Below, in pieces: positions 50,528 to 58,863 of a DNA stretch of 64,000 nt (positions are counted from its first letter, which is position 1; the number at the start of each line of letters is the position of its first letter). This DNA is from Streptomyces blattellae (lineage in GTDB: Bacteria > Actinomycetota > Actinomycetes > Streptomycetales > Streptomycetaceae): assembly GCF_009709555.1 (NCBI RefSeq), contig NZ_WJBG01000120.1, positions 1 through 64,000 on the forward strand, in the 5' to 3' direction. A program made the position numbers and the translations under genes. Under the pieces are notes generated by a model. The model was not told where the DNA came from. It did not search any database and worked only from the letters and a program-made list of their open reading frames with translations.

Positions 50528-51679
50528 TCAGAACGCCGACACCCCTGTCAGCGCCCGCCCGATCACCAGTTTCTGGATCTGGCTGGTGCCCTCGTAGAGG
50601 GTCATCACGCGGGCGTCGCGCAGCAGCTTGCCCACCGGGTACTCGTCGATGTAGCCGTAGCCGCCGAAGACCTGGAGGGCGTTGTTGGCGGCGCGGACGG
50701 CGGCCTCCGAGGCGAACAGCTTGGCCTTGGAGGACTCGGTGGCGAAGGGCAGGCCGCGGTCGACGAGGTCGGCGACCCGCCAGGTCAGCAGCCGGGCGGC
50801 GTCGAGGTCGAGTGCTATGTCACATATCAGCTCCTGGACGAGCTGATGGTGGGCGATGGTCCTGCCGAACTGCTCACGCTCCGTCGCATACCGCACCGCC
50901 GCGTCCAGCGCGGCCTGCGCTATGCCGACGCAGCCCGCCGCCACCGACATCCGCCCCTTCGCCAGCGCCGACATGGCGACCGAGAAGCCCTTGCCCTCCT
51001 CCCCCACCAACGCCGCCGCAGGCACCCGTACGTCTTCGAGGACGATCTCGGCGGTGGCCTGGCCCCGCAGTCCGAGCTTGCCGTGGATGGTGCGGCGGGA
51101 GAGGCCGGGCGTGGCGGTCGGGACGAGGAACGCGGAGACGCCCCGATGGCCGGGCGCGTCCGTGGAGCGGGCGAAGAGCAGGACGACGTCGGCCCACGTC
51201 CCGTTCGTGATGAACATCTTGGTGCCGTTGATGACGTAGTCGTCGCCGTCCCGGACCGCGCGGGTGGCGAGGTTGCCCGCGTCGGATCCGGTGCCCGGCT
51301 CGGTGAGGCCGAAACAGCCGACGTACGCGCCGGAGGTCAGCCCCGGCAGCCAACGGCGCTTCTGTTCCTCGTTCCCCCAGGCGGCGATCGTCTTGGCGAC
51401 CAGGCCGAGCGAGACCGACACGATGCCGCGCACCGACGAGTCGCCGCGGCCGAGCTCCTCCGTCACCAGGCAGTACGCGAGATGGTCGCCGCCGCTGCCG
51501 CCGTACTCCTCGTCGATCGTCAGCCCCAGGAAGCCGACCTCGGCGAGCTTCTTCACGATGGCCCGGTCGACGTCCTCGGCGCGGTCCCAGGCGACGGCGT
51601 GGGGGGCGATCTCGCGGTCCACGAAGTCCCGGGCGAGCTGCCGGACGGCGGTCTGCTCCTCGCTGAGCTCCAGGTTCAT
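50528..51679 (-). CDS. Acyl-CoA dehydrogenase
   Basis: 383 residues from the ATG at 51679. All landmarks are present: CFGLTEPGTGSDAGNLATRA (FAD/substrate), MFITNGTWADVVLLFARS, the arginine of REQFGRTIAHHQLVQ, and VFGGYGYIDEYPVGKLLRDA with LYEGTSQIQKLVIGRAL, where the Glu is the catalytic base of short/medium-chain enzymes. It starts the alpha,beta-oxidation of an acyl-CoA. It is divergent from a tetR gene, with a 19-bp palindrome between. Confidence 0.93.
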   Translation of the reverse strand: MNLELSEEQTAVRQLARDFVDREIAPHAVAWDRAEDVDRAIVKKLAEVGFLGLTIDEEYGGSGGDHLAYCLVTEELGRGDSSVRGIVSVSLGLVAKTIAAWGNEEQKRRWLPGLTSGAYVGCFGLTEPGTGSDAGNLATRAVRDGDDYVINGTKMFITNGTWADVVLLFARSTDAPGHRGVSAFLVPTATPGLSRRTIHGKLGLRGQATAEIVLEDVRVPAAALVGEEGKGFSVAMSALAKGRMSVAAGCVGIAQAALDAAVRYATEREQFGRTIAHHQLVQELICDIALDLDAARLLTWRVADLVDRGLPFATESSKAKLFASEAAVRAANNALQVFGGYGYIDEYPVGKLLRDARVMTLYEGTSQIQKLVIGRALTGVSAF

Positions 51680-51723
51680 GCCGAAGTCCCCCCAAGTCAG
51701 CCCTGCTTGACGACCGTACATTT

Positions 51724-51742
51724 AAATTAGCACTGCTAGTTT
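51724..51742. promoter_or_regulatory. TetR-type operator between acyl-CoA dehydrogenase and tetR
   Basis: AAATTAGCACTGCTAGTTT is an imperfect palindrome. Its reverse complement AAACTAGCAGTGCTAATTT closely matches AAACTAGCGATGTTAGTTT at 56063-56081, before the aldehyde/alcohol dehydrogenase operon. Confidence 0.7.
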
Positions 51743-51768
51743 ACACACGCAGCCCTACTATGTGCGCC

Positions 51769-52419
51769 ATGGCCCGACCGCGCAAGCCCCTCCTCAGCAC
51801 CGACCGGATCGTCGACGCGGCACGGGTGCTGGTGGACGCGGAGGGCCTCGCGGCGGTCTCGACCCGACGGCTCGCCGCCGAGCTGGGCGTGAGCGGACCC
51901 TCGCTCTACAACCACTTCCGGACGAAGGACGAGATCCTGGAGGCGGTCGCCGACTCGGTGAGCGCCCAGGTCGATCTGTCGATGTTCGAGGACACCCGGG
52001 ACTGGCGGACCGCGCTGCACGACTGGGCCGTCTCCTACCGGGCCGCGCTGCGCGACCACCCGAACATCGTCCCGGTGCTGGCCCGGGGCCCCGGCCGCCG
52101 GCCGGCCGGACTGCGCCTCGCCGACGCCGTCTACGGCGCGATGGTCGAGGCGGGCTGGCCGCCCGCGCAGGCCACCTCGATCGGCGCGCTGATGCGGTAC
52201 TTCGTCATGGGCTCCGCGCTCGGCTCGTTCGCCGGAGGCTTCGTCGACGACGCCAGTGCGTACGACCCCGCCGACTACCCCCATCTCGGACAGGCGCACC
52301 TCCTCGCCGAGCAGCAGGAGAAGATCGACGAGCGGGCCTTCGAGACCGGGCTGACCGCGCTGCTGGACGGGCTGGTGCGGCAGTACGAGCAGGTCAAGCG
52401 CGGTTCCCCGCGCCTGTGA
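51769..52419 (+). CDS. TetR-family regulator (aldehyde/acyl-CoA regulon)
   Basis: 216 residues from the ATG at 51769 (another ATG at 51760). HTH: RIVDAARVLVDAEGLAAVST and LAAELGVSGPSLYNHFRTKD. The C-terminal domain (RAALRDHPNIVPVLARGPGR and so on) is of the TetR_C_33-like type. The operator is shared with the acyl-CoA dehydrogenase and with the ALDH/ADH operon 4 kb away, so this regulator probably governs a dispersed degradation pathway. Confidence 0.87.
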   Translation: MARPRKPLLSTDRIVDAARVLVDAEGLAAVSTRRLAAELGVSGPSLYNHFRTKDEILEAVADSVSAQVDLSMFEDTRDWRTALHDWAVSYRAALRDHPNIVPVLARGPGRRPAGLRLADAVYGAMVEAGWPPAQATSIGALMRYFVMGSALGSFAGGFVDDASAYDPADYPHLGQAHLLAEQQEKIDERAFETGLTALLDGLVRQYEQVKRGSPRL

Positions 52420-52522
52420 GGGGCACGGGGCTGTTTCCCTGCGGCTTCGCGTGGGCGCGGCCGGGCCGCATCGGACCCGCAGTCGGCGCACGACCGCCAC
52501 CGCACCCCCACCCGGCCGCCCC

Positions 52523-52550
52523 GCACACTTCGGTCCGAACCGAAGTGTGC
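52523..52550. promoter_or_regulatory. Perfect 28-bp palindrome before the ArsR-type gene
   Basis: GCACACTTCGGT (52523-52534) and ACCGAAGTGTGC (52539-52550) are exact reverse complements with CCGA between. It ends 19 bp before the ATG. Position and symmetry indicate an autoregulatory operator. Confidence 0.8.
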
Positions 52551-52569
52551 GTGCCCCATCCTGGAACGC

Positions 52570-53280
52570 ATGACCGCCAAGGACACCCGCGCCCCGCAGC
52601 TGGCCCGGCTCGCCGGGCTCGTCGCCGACGAGACGCGGGCCGTGTGTCTGCTCGCGCTGCTCGACGGACGGGCGTGGACCGCCGGTGAACTGGCCCGGCA
52701 CGCAGGTGTCGCCGCGTCGACGCTGAGCGGGCACCTGGGCAGACTCGTCGCCGGCGGACTGCTCGCGGAGGAGCGGCAGGGGCGCCATCGGTACGTCCGT
52801 CTCGCCGGCCCGCAGGTCGCGCAGCTCCTGGAGGACCTGGCCGCGCAGGTCGCCCCGGAAGCGGCAGCGCGCCCGCGCACCCTCCGGGAGTCGACCGCCG
52901 GGTCCGCGATGGCCCGCGGCCGTACCTGCTACGACCACCTGGCCGGACGGCTCGGCATCACGCTCACCGACGCGCTGACCGAGCGCGGACTGCTGAGCCA
53001 GGACGCGGGGTTCGCGCTCACGGAGGCGGGGCTGCGCTGGTTCGGCGCCGTCGGCATCGCGCTCGACCGCAAGGGACGCCGTCCGCTCGTCCGGGCCTGC
53101 CTCGACTGGACCGAACGCCGCTCCCACCTCGCGGGCGTCGCCGGCGCCGCCCTGTGCCGCCATGCCCTGGATACGGGCTGGTGTGTGCGCATCGGCTCCG
53201 AGCGGGCCGTGAAAGTGACTCCGTCCGGGGAGCGGGCGCTGGGGGAACTGCTCGGTATCGAGGCGGCGGCGCTGCGGTGA
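52570..53280 (+). CDS. ArsR-type winged-helix regulator with C-terminal extension
   Basis: 236 residues. The N-terminal winged helix includes TAGELARHAGVAASTLSGHL, GRLVAGGLLAEERQGRHRYV. The rest (~150 residues) is a conserved extension of unknown ligand binding, with GRTCYDHLAGRLGITLTDAL and LDWTERRSHLAGVAGAALCR. Such ArsR-like proteins with a large C-terminal domain are common in Streptomyces. It is preceded by a perfect palindrome, so probably autoregulated. No obvious target gene lies next to it. Confidence 0.87.
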   Translation: MTAKDTRAPQLARLAGLVADETRAVCLLALLDGRAWTAGELARHAGVAASTLSGHLGRLVAGGLLAEERQGRHRYVRLAGPQVAQLLEDLAAQVAPEAAARPRTLRESTAGSAMARGRTCYDHLAGRLGITLTDALTERGLLSQDAGFALTEAGLRWFGAVGIALDRKGRRPLVRACLDWTERRSHLAGVAGAALCRHALDTGWCVRIGSERAVKVTPSGERALGELLGIEAAALR

Positions 53281-53542
53281 GCCGGGGCGGCGACAGCGGT
53301 TCGCTCCACGGGGGTGGCGGCGGTGCCGACGAGCCAGCCGAGGCACGGTCCCGCCGACATCGCCGCGAGCGGATCGCCGACATCGCCGCGAGTGGATCAC
53401 CGGCATCGCCGGCATCGCCGACATCGCCGAGTGGATCCCTCATCGCGAGGGCTCCGGGCGCCCCCGATGCCTCAGAACTCCACGAGGGCTCCGGACGCCC
53501 GACTGCCTCAGTACACCACCAGCGCCCGACCACCCAACTGCC
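53281..53542. repeat. Repeat-rich region after arsR: short direct repeats and duplicated ADH gene ends
   Basis: At 53357-53430 CGCCGACATCGCCGCGAG-type units recur. At ~53470-53575 the last bases of the alcohol dehydrogenase gene (CAGAACACCACCAGCGCCCG, coding the GRALVVF tail) recur downstream as CAGTACACCACCAGCGCCCG and, decayed, as CAGAACTCCACGAGGGCTCC. No gene was seen. Confidence 0.75.
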
Positions 53543-54622
53543 TCAGAACACCACCAGCGCCCGACCACCCTTCCCCGCCAGCATGTTCTCGAACGCCGCC
53601 GGGATCCCGTCCAGCGCGATCCGCTCCGTCACCAGCGCTCCCAGGTCCAGGCGGCCCGCGCGGACGTGCTCGGCGAGGACCGGGAGGTCCCTCGCGGGGT
53701 CCGAGTTGCCGTAGACACAGCCGGAGAGGGTGCGGCCCCAGTGGAAGATCTCCAGGGCGTTGAAGGTGACCTGCTGGTCCTTGCCGCCGATGCCCACGAC
53801 CGTGGTGCGTCCGCCGCGGCGGGTGGAGTCCCAGGCCGTGCGGATGGCCGTCGCGCGGCCCACGCACTCGACGGCGACGTCGACGCCCTGTTTGCCGGTG
53901 AGGGCGCGGATCTCGCGGGCCGTGGTGTCGGAGGCGACGAGGTAGTCCGTGGCGCCCGCGGCCCGCGCCAGCTCCTCCTTCTCCGGGGAGACGTCGACCG
54001 CGACGACCTTCGACGCGCCCGCGATGCGCGCCGCCTGGAGTGCGGCGAGGCCCACTCCCCCGACGCCGTACACCGCCACGGTCTCCCCCGGCTGGACCCG
54101 CGCCGAGTGGTGGACGGCGCCGTAGCCGGTGAGGACCGCGCAGCCGAGGAGGGCCGCGTCGGTGAGCGGGATGCCCGCCGGGAGCGGCAGGGCGCAGGAC
54201 GCGGAGACGACCGTCTCCTCGGCGAACGCGGCCACGTTCAGGCCGGGGTGGAGGTCGGCGCCGCCCGCGGTCCGGGCGTACACCTCGGCGGCGCCGGTCA
54301 GCGCGTTGGCGCACAGCCAGACCTCGCCGAGCGAGCAGGCGTGGCAACCGCCGCAGGACGGGGCCCAGTTGAGGACGACTGAGGCACCGGGCGCGATCCC
54401 CGTGACACCCTCGCCCACGGCGACCACCGTGCCCGCGCCCTCGTGGCCGAGGACGGCCGGGACCGGTACCCGCATGGTGCCGTTGGACAGGGACAGGTCG
54501 GAGTGGCAGACGCCGGCCGCGGCGAGGCGGACGCGGATGCGGCCGGGGCCGGGGTCGGGCAGGTCGATGTCGGTGATCTCCAGCGGGGAGCCGATGGCGG
54601 GCAGGACGGCGGCGCGAACCAT
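53543..54622 (-). CDS. Zinc-dependent alcohol dehydrogenase
   Basis: 359 residues from the ATG at 54622, GAGGAG upstream. Catalytic zinc: AAAGVCHSDLSLS and LGHEGAGTVV; structural zinc cysteines: CGGCHACSLGEVWLC. NAD-binding AVYGVGGVGLAALQAARIAG. It oxidises an alcohol to an aldehyde, which the ALDH encoded 11 bp upstream would then take to the acid. Both are probably under the TetR operator before the ALDH. Copies of its 3' end follow the stop. Confidence 0.92.
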   Translation of the reverse strand: MVRAAVLPAIGSPLEITDIDLPDPGPGRIRVRLAAAGVCHSDLSLSNGTMRVPVPAVLGHEGAGTVVAVGEGVTGIAPGASVVLNWAPSCGGCHACSLGEVWLCANALTGAAEVYARTAGGADLHPGLNVAAFAEETVVSASCALPLPAGIPLTDAALLGCAVLTGYGAVHHSARVQPGETVAVYGVGGVGLAALQAARIAGASKVVAVDVSPEKEELARAAGATDYLVASDTTAREIRALTGKQGVDVAVECVGRATAIRTAWDSTRRGGRTTVVGIGGKDQQVTFNALEIFHWGRTLSGCVYGNSDPARDLPVLAEHVRAGRLDLGALVTERIALDGIPAAFENMLAGKGGRALVVF

Positions 54623-54633
54623 GTGCGGACTCC

Positions 54634-56022
54634 TCAGAACTGCAGGGACTTGGTCTGGAGGTACTCGGCCAGGCCGTGCGCACCGAGTTCCCGGCCCACG
54701 CCCGACTGCTTGTAACCGCCGAAGGGGGCAAGGGGGTTGAAGCGTCCGCCGTTGATGTCCACCTGCCCGGTGTCCATACGGCGGGCGAAGGCCACCGCCT
54801 CCGGCTGGTCGCCCGCCCACACGGCGCCGGCGAGCCCGTAGGCCGTGCCGTTGGCGATCCGCAGGGCGTCGTCCTCGTCCTCGTACCGGATGATCGACAG
54901 GACCGGCCCGAAGATCTCCTCCTGGGCGATCGTCATGTCGGGGGCGACGTCGGCGAAGACCGTGGGCGCGACGAAGTAGCCCTGTGCACGCGGGGGTTCG
55001 GCACCACCCGCGACGAGCCGCGCGCCCTCTGCCACACCCTTCTCGATGTAACCGCGCACGCGTTGCTGCTGCTTGGCGCTGACGACGGGCCCGATGCGCT
55101 CGCCGTACTTGGCGGCGGCCGTCGCGGCCAGCTCCACCGCCTCCTCGTACTGCTCCCGGTGGACCAGCATCCGCGTCCACGCGCTGCATGTCTGGCCGGA
55201 GTTGGACATGACGTTGGCGACACCGACGTTGACGGCCTTGGCGAGGTCGGCGCTCGGGAGGATGACGTTGGCGGACTTGCCGCCCAGCTCCAGGGCGACC
55301 TTCTTGACGGCCGCGCCCGCCGTCGCGCCGATCTGCCGTCCGACGGCCGTGGAGCCGGTGAAGGAGACCAGGTCGATGTCCGGGTGCTCGGCGAGCGCCT
55401 GGCCGGCGACCGGGCCGAGGCCGGTGACGAGGTTGAAGACACCCGCCGGGACCCCGGCCTCGTGGACCGCCTCGGCGAAGAGCTGGGCGACGAGCGGGGT
55501 GTCCTCGGCGGGCTTCAGCACCACGGTGCAGCCCGCCGCCAGCGCCGGGGCGGCCTTGGCGACGATCTGGTGGAGGGGGTAGTTCCAGGGCGTGATCGCG
55601 CCGACCACGCCGATCGGCTCGTGGTGGACGGTCGAGTTGCCGACCTTCTCCTCGAAGGCGTACGCGGCCGCCAGCTCGGCGTACGATCCCGCGACCGCGA
55701 TGGGGACGGCCGCGTGGACGTTCTGCGAGAACTTCAGCGGCGAGCCCAGTTCGGCCGTGACCGTCTCGGCGATCTCGTCCTTGCGGGCCACGAGCACGTC
55801 GCGGAGGGCGGCCAGGCGGGCGGCCCGTTCGGCGGGCGGGGTCGCGGCCCAGCCCGGGAGGGCGGCGCGGGCGGCCCGTACGGCGGTGTCGACGTCCTCG
55901 GCGGTACCGGCCGGGACCCGGCCGATGACCTGCTCGTCGGCCGGGTTCACGACCTCGATCGCGTCCTGGCCGGCGGCGGGGCGCCAGGCGCCGTCGATGT
56001 ACATGCCGTCGTGTGCCTTCAT
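54634..56022 (-). CDS. Aldehyde dehydrogenase
   Basis: 462 residues from the ATG at 56022, GGAGGAAG upstream. ALDH landmarks: [54 protein letters not shown] (catalytic Glu) and [15 protein letters not shown] (catalytic Cys), with FAEDVAPD- and [20 protein letters not shown] after. It oxidises aldehydes with NAD(P). It is first in an operon with the alcohol dehydrogenase and carries a TetR-type operator 41 bp upstream. Confidence 0.93.
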   Translation of the reverse strand: MKAHDGMYIDGAWRPAAGQDAIEVVNPADEQVIGRVPAGTAEDVDTAVRAARAALPGWAATPPAERAARLAALRDVLVARKDEIAETVTAELGSPLKFSQNVHAAVPIAVAGSYAELAAAYAFEEKVGNSTVHHEPIGVVGAITPWNYPLHQIVAKAAPALAAGCTVVLKPAEDTPLVAQLFAEAVHEAGVPAGVFNLVTGLGPVAGQALAEHPDIDLVSFTGSTAVGRQIGATAGAAVKKVALELGGKSANVILPSADLAKAVNVGVANVMSNSGQTCSAWTRMLVHREQYEEAVELAATAAAKYGERIGPVVSAKQQQRVRGYIEKGVAEGARLVAGGAEPPRAQGYFVAPTVFADVAPDMTIAQEEIFGPVLSIIRYEDEDDALRIANGTAYGLAGAVWAGDQPEAVAFARRMDTGQVDINGGRFNPLAPFGGYKQSGVGRELGAHGLAEYLQTKSLQF

Positions 56023-56062
56023 CGTGCTTCCTCCCGGGCGGAGCCATGTCGTCCGAGCACCC

Positions 56063-56081
56063 AAACTAGCGATGTTAGTTT
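56063..56081. promoter_or_regulatory. TetR-type operator before the ALDH/ADH operon
   Basis: AAACTAGCGATGTTAGTTT, an imperfect palindrome, matches the site at 51724-51742 before the acyl-CoA dehydrogenase, pointing to the TetR encoded at 51769-52419. Confidence 0.7.
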
Positions 56082-56116
56082 TCGCTCGCCAGAGGGGCCG
56101 CCGAGGCCGGACCGAT

Positions 56117-56172
56117 CATGCCGTACCGGTCATGCCGTACCGGTCATGCCGTACCGGTCATGCCGTACCGGT
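56117..56172. repeat. Four exact 14-bp tandem repeats
   Basis: CATGCCGTACCGGT is repeated four times without a mismatch (56117-56172). The last base is the first base of the stop codon of the DUF3574 gene on the minus strand. Each unit contains the palindrome ACCGGT. Confidence 0.92.
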
Positions 56173-56624
56173 CAGAAGTCGACCTCGGCCCGGTCGTCGA
56201 CCCGGCCCACCGACTCCTGGCCGAAGGCCTTCTCGTAGTCCCGGCGGATCTCCTCGATCTTCCGGTCGCTCGGGCCCGCCTCCGCCACCGGATACAGCAG
56301 GATCAGCTCGTACGACCGCTCCTTCTCGATCGTCCCGCTCACGTCCCTCCACTGCCCGCGCCCGCTCTGCACGGTCAGCCCGTCGGGGAAGCCGGGCGTG
56401 ACCTCCTTGTCGATGAAGGCCATGAACTGCTTGTCGGTGACGGCCGGACCGCCGTCCGGGCGCGCGGTGCCGAAGAAGAGCTGGGTCTGGATGTACGGCT
56501 CCCCGCGCCGCGGTGCGGCGGAGGTTCCGTCGTCGAGGGTGGCGTACGCGGTCGGCGCACCGACCGCGAGCAGCAGCCCGGCCACGGCGAACGCGGCCTG
56601 AGTGCGCGTGAGTTGGAGATTCAT
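56172..56624 (-). CDS. DUF3574 exported protein
   Basis: 150 residues from the ATG at 56624. A signal or anchor (LTRTQAAFAVAGLLLAVGAP) is followed by YIQTQLFFGTARPDGGPAVT and FMAFIDKEVTPGFPDGLTV, as in DUF3574 proteins. The function is unknown. It is downstream of the ABC ATPase gene (20-bp gap) and may be its accessory. A 4 x 14 bp tandem array begins at the stop codon. Confidence 0.85.
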   Translation of the reverse strand: MNLQLTRTQAAFAVAGLLLAVGAPTAYATLDDGTSAAPRRGEPYIQTQLFFGTARPDGGPAVTDKQFMAFIDKEVTPGFPDGLTVQSGRGQWRDVSGTIEKERSYELILLYPVAEAGPSDRKIEEIRRDYEKAFGQESVGRVDDRAEVDF

Positions 56625-56643
56625 GCGCCCATGGTCGCGGGCC

Positions 56644-57981
56644 TCACTCCGCCAGGTCGGGCAAACGCGCCGGTGCCGGGCAAATCCGCTCTCCGTGCTG
56701 ATCGAAGACGAACAGGTGGGCGATGTCGACGAGCAGGGGGACCTGCATACCGTGCCGGAGTTCGATGTCCGGGGTGGTGCGGACGATGAGGTCGCCGGGG
56801 AGGCGGCCCTCGGGCGGCGCCGGTTCGGGGGCCGCGTCCGCCGGGTGCTCCAGGACCACGACCGGGCCGGCGCGCAGGGCACCCGCCCGCTCCCGGAGTC
56901 GGTCCAGGACCGTGCCGCCCTCGCGGCGGCGGCGCCGGACCGGGCGGGCGGGGCGCGGGGCCTCCAGTTCGGGTACGACGGCCGGGTGGGAGCCGGTGTT
57001 GAAGTGGACGAGGACCTCGTGGCCCTGGAACTCCACATGCTCGACCAGTCCGGTCAGCGCCACCTCGCCGGGGCGGGCGGACACCGGCTTGGCGATGCGT
57101 ATGGCCTCCGAGCGCAGGCCCACGATGACCTCCCGGCCCTGTTGGACGCGGAGCAACTGGTGGTCCTGGGACAGTGGTTCGGGCAGCCGCAGATACTGCT
57201 TGCCGAGGCTGATGGTCATCGCGCCGTCGAGCGGGGCGCGCACCAGTCCGCGCAGCAGGTTGATGCGCGGGATGCCGATGAAGGCGGCGACGAAGACGTT
57301 GCGGGGCAGCGCGTAGACCGAGCGCGGGGTGCCGACCTGCTGGAGGAGACCGCCGCGCAGGACGGCGACCCGGTCGCCGAGCGACATGGCCTCGGCCTGG
57401 TCGTGGGTGACGTACACCGTGGTCACGCCCAACTCGCGGGTGAGGGCGGATATTTCGGCCCGCAGGTGGTTGCGGAGCTTGGCGTCCAGGTTGGACAGCG
57501 GCTCGTCCATCAGGAAGACGGAAGGGTGCCGGGCGAGGGCGCGGCCCATGGCGACGCGCTGGCGTTCGCCGCCCGAGAGCTGCGCGGGGAAGCGGTCGAG
57601 GAGGTCCTCGATGCCCAGCATGCGGGCGGTGCCGTCCACGCGCGGGCGGTGATCCGCGCCCGGCGTTTCGATGCGCAGCGGAAAGCCGATGTTGTCGCGG
57701 CTGGTCATGTTCGGGTACAGCGCGAAGTTCTGGAAGACCATCGCGATGTCCCGCCCGGACGGCGGCAGATCGTTGGCGGGCTCGCCGTCGAGCAGCAGCT
57801 CGCCCTCGGTGATCTCCTCCAGCCCCGCGATCATCCTGAGCACGGTGGACTTCCCGCACCCGGACGGCCCGAGCAGCACCAGGAACTCACCGGGCTCGAT
57901 GTCCAGCGACAGCCGGTCCACCACGCGGGCTCCCCGGTCGTAGACCTTGCTCACGTCGTGCAGAGAGATGGCGCGTGTCAT
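56644..57981 (-). CDS. ABC transporter ATPase, MsiK/UgpC type
   Basis: 445 residues, a full sugar-type ATPase. Walker A GPSGCGKST (38-46), signature FPAQLSGGERQRVAMGRALA, Walker B VFLMDEPLSNLD, then a C-terminal regulatory (TOBE/OB) domain (GREVIVGLRSEAIRIAKPVS, GLVEHVEFQGHEVLVHFNTG) with an unusual RPARPVRRRRREGG insertion. Such ATPases (MsiK in Streptomyces) serve several carbohydrate ABC importers. No permease is adjacent, in line with a shared ATPase. Confidence 0.9.
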   Translation of the reverse strand: MTRAISLHDVSKVYDRGARVVDRLSLDIEPGEFLVLLGPSGCGKSTVLRMIAGLEEITEGELLLDGEPANDLPPSGRDIAMVFQNFALYPNMTSRDNIGFPLRIETPGADHRPRVDGTARMLGIEDLLDRFPAQLSGGERQRVAMGRALARHPSVFLMDEPLSNLDAKLRNHLRAEISALTRELGVTTVYVTHDQAEAMSLGDRVAVLRGGLLQQVGTPRSVYALPRNVFVAAFIGIPRINLLRGLVRAPLDGAMTISLGKQYLRLPEPLSQDHQLLRVQQGREVIVGLRSEAIRIAKPVSARPGEVALTGLVEHVEFQGHEVLVHFNTGSHPAVVPELEAPRPARPVRRRRREGGTVLDRLRERAGALRAGPVVVLEHPADAAPEPAPPEGRLPGDLIVRTTPDIELRHGMQVPLLVDIAHLFVFDQHGERICPAPARLPDLAE

Positions 57982-58008
57982 GGCAGGTGCCCCCGAGCGC
58001 TCACTCGT

Positions 58009-58043
58009 GCACCAGGGCCGGTCCGGCGGGCCGGCCCTGGTGC
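58009..58043 (-). terminator. Terminator between sortase and ABC ATPase genes
   Basis: GCACCAGGGCCGG (58009-58021) and CCGGCCCTGGTGC (58031-58043) form a perfect 13-bp stem with a 9-nt loop, between the sortase stop and the ABC ATPase start on the minus strand. Confidence 0.8.
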
Positions 58044-58128
58044 TCCGCGGTCGAAATGCCCCGTGCGGGTCGAACGGGGCGTGGGTCACGGAAGTTAACG
58101 GAATGTGCGCGGCCGGGGAAGGGGTCGG

Positions 58129-58863
58129 TCACTTTGTGGCGGTCAGGTGGGCGAAGACCACCACGTTGCTGGTGTAGCCGGACCGCCGGCTGAAGAGGCC
58201 ACCGCAGGTGATCACGCGGAGTTCCGGCCGCTTGACCGGGCCGTAGACCTCCTTGTCGGGGAAGTCCGCCTTGTCGAAGACCTTGACCCGGTCCACGGTG
58301 TAGACGGCGGTGCGGCCGTCCGCACGCCGCGCCTCGATCGGCTTGCCGGGCTTCACCGAGGCCAGCCCTGCGAAGACGGCGCGGCCGGTCCTGGTGTCCC
58401 GGTGGCCGACGGCGATCGCGGTGCCGGGCTCGCCGGGCGTGGGGCCGCCCTCGTACCAGCCGACGAGCTTCGGCTTGTCCATCGGGGGTGCCTCCAGCTC
58501 CCGGTCCCTGTCGAGCCCGAGGGCCGTGATCGGGGCGTCGATGCCGAGGGACGGGATGCGGAGGGTCATCGGCCTGGACCGGGGCAGCGGGCGGGGCGGG
58601 GGCATGCGGCGGGCGGCGTGGACCGGGCGGTCGGAGGGGACGGGGCGGTCGGAGGGGGCGGAGCGGTCGGAGGGGGCGGAGCGGGCCGGGCCGGGGGCCG
58701 CCACGGTGACCGGGCCGTCCGCTCCCTCCGGCACGACCGGCATGCCGTCCGGCTCACACCGCACCCCCACCGTCACCAGGACGACCGTGAGCAGGGCCGT
58801 CCTGGCCAGGCGGTAGGCGCGAGTCCGGTACCAGGGCCTGCGTCTGCGCCTACGCGGCACCAT
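58129..58863 (-). CDS. Class F sortase
   Basis: 244 residues. A basic N-terminus (RRRRRRPWYRTRAYR) and a single membrane segment (LARTALLTVVLVTVGV) are followed by a Pro/Ser linker with repeated SDRPVPSDRP. The sortase core has TAIAVGHRDTRTG (active His) and RPELRVITCGGLFSRRSGYT (catalytic Cys and Arg). It links proteins to the cell wall through a C-terminal LPxTG-like signal. It overlaps the next gene by 14 nt, whose product has a sorting-signal-like tail, so that protein is the likely partner. Confidence 0.9.
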   Translation of the reverse strand: MVPRRRRRRPWYRTRAYRLARTALLTVVLVTVGVRCEPDGMPVVPEGADGPVTVAAPGPARSAPSDRSAPSDRPVPSDRPVHAARRMPPPRPLPRSRPMTLRIPSLGIDAPITALGLDRDRELEAPPMDKPKLVGWYEGGPTPGEPGTAIAVGHRDTRTGRAVFAGLASVKPGKPIEARRADGRTAVYTVDRVKVFDKADFPDKEVYGPVKRPELRVITCGGLFSRRSGYTSNVVVFAHLTATK

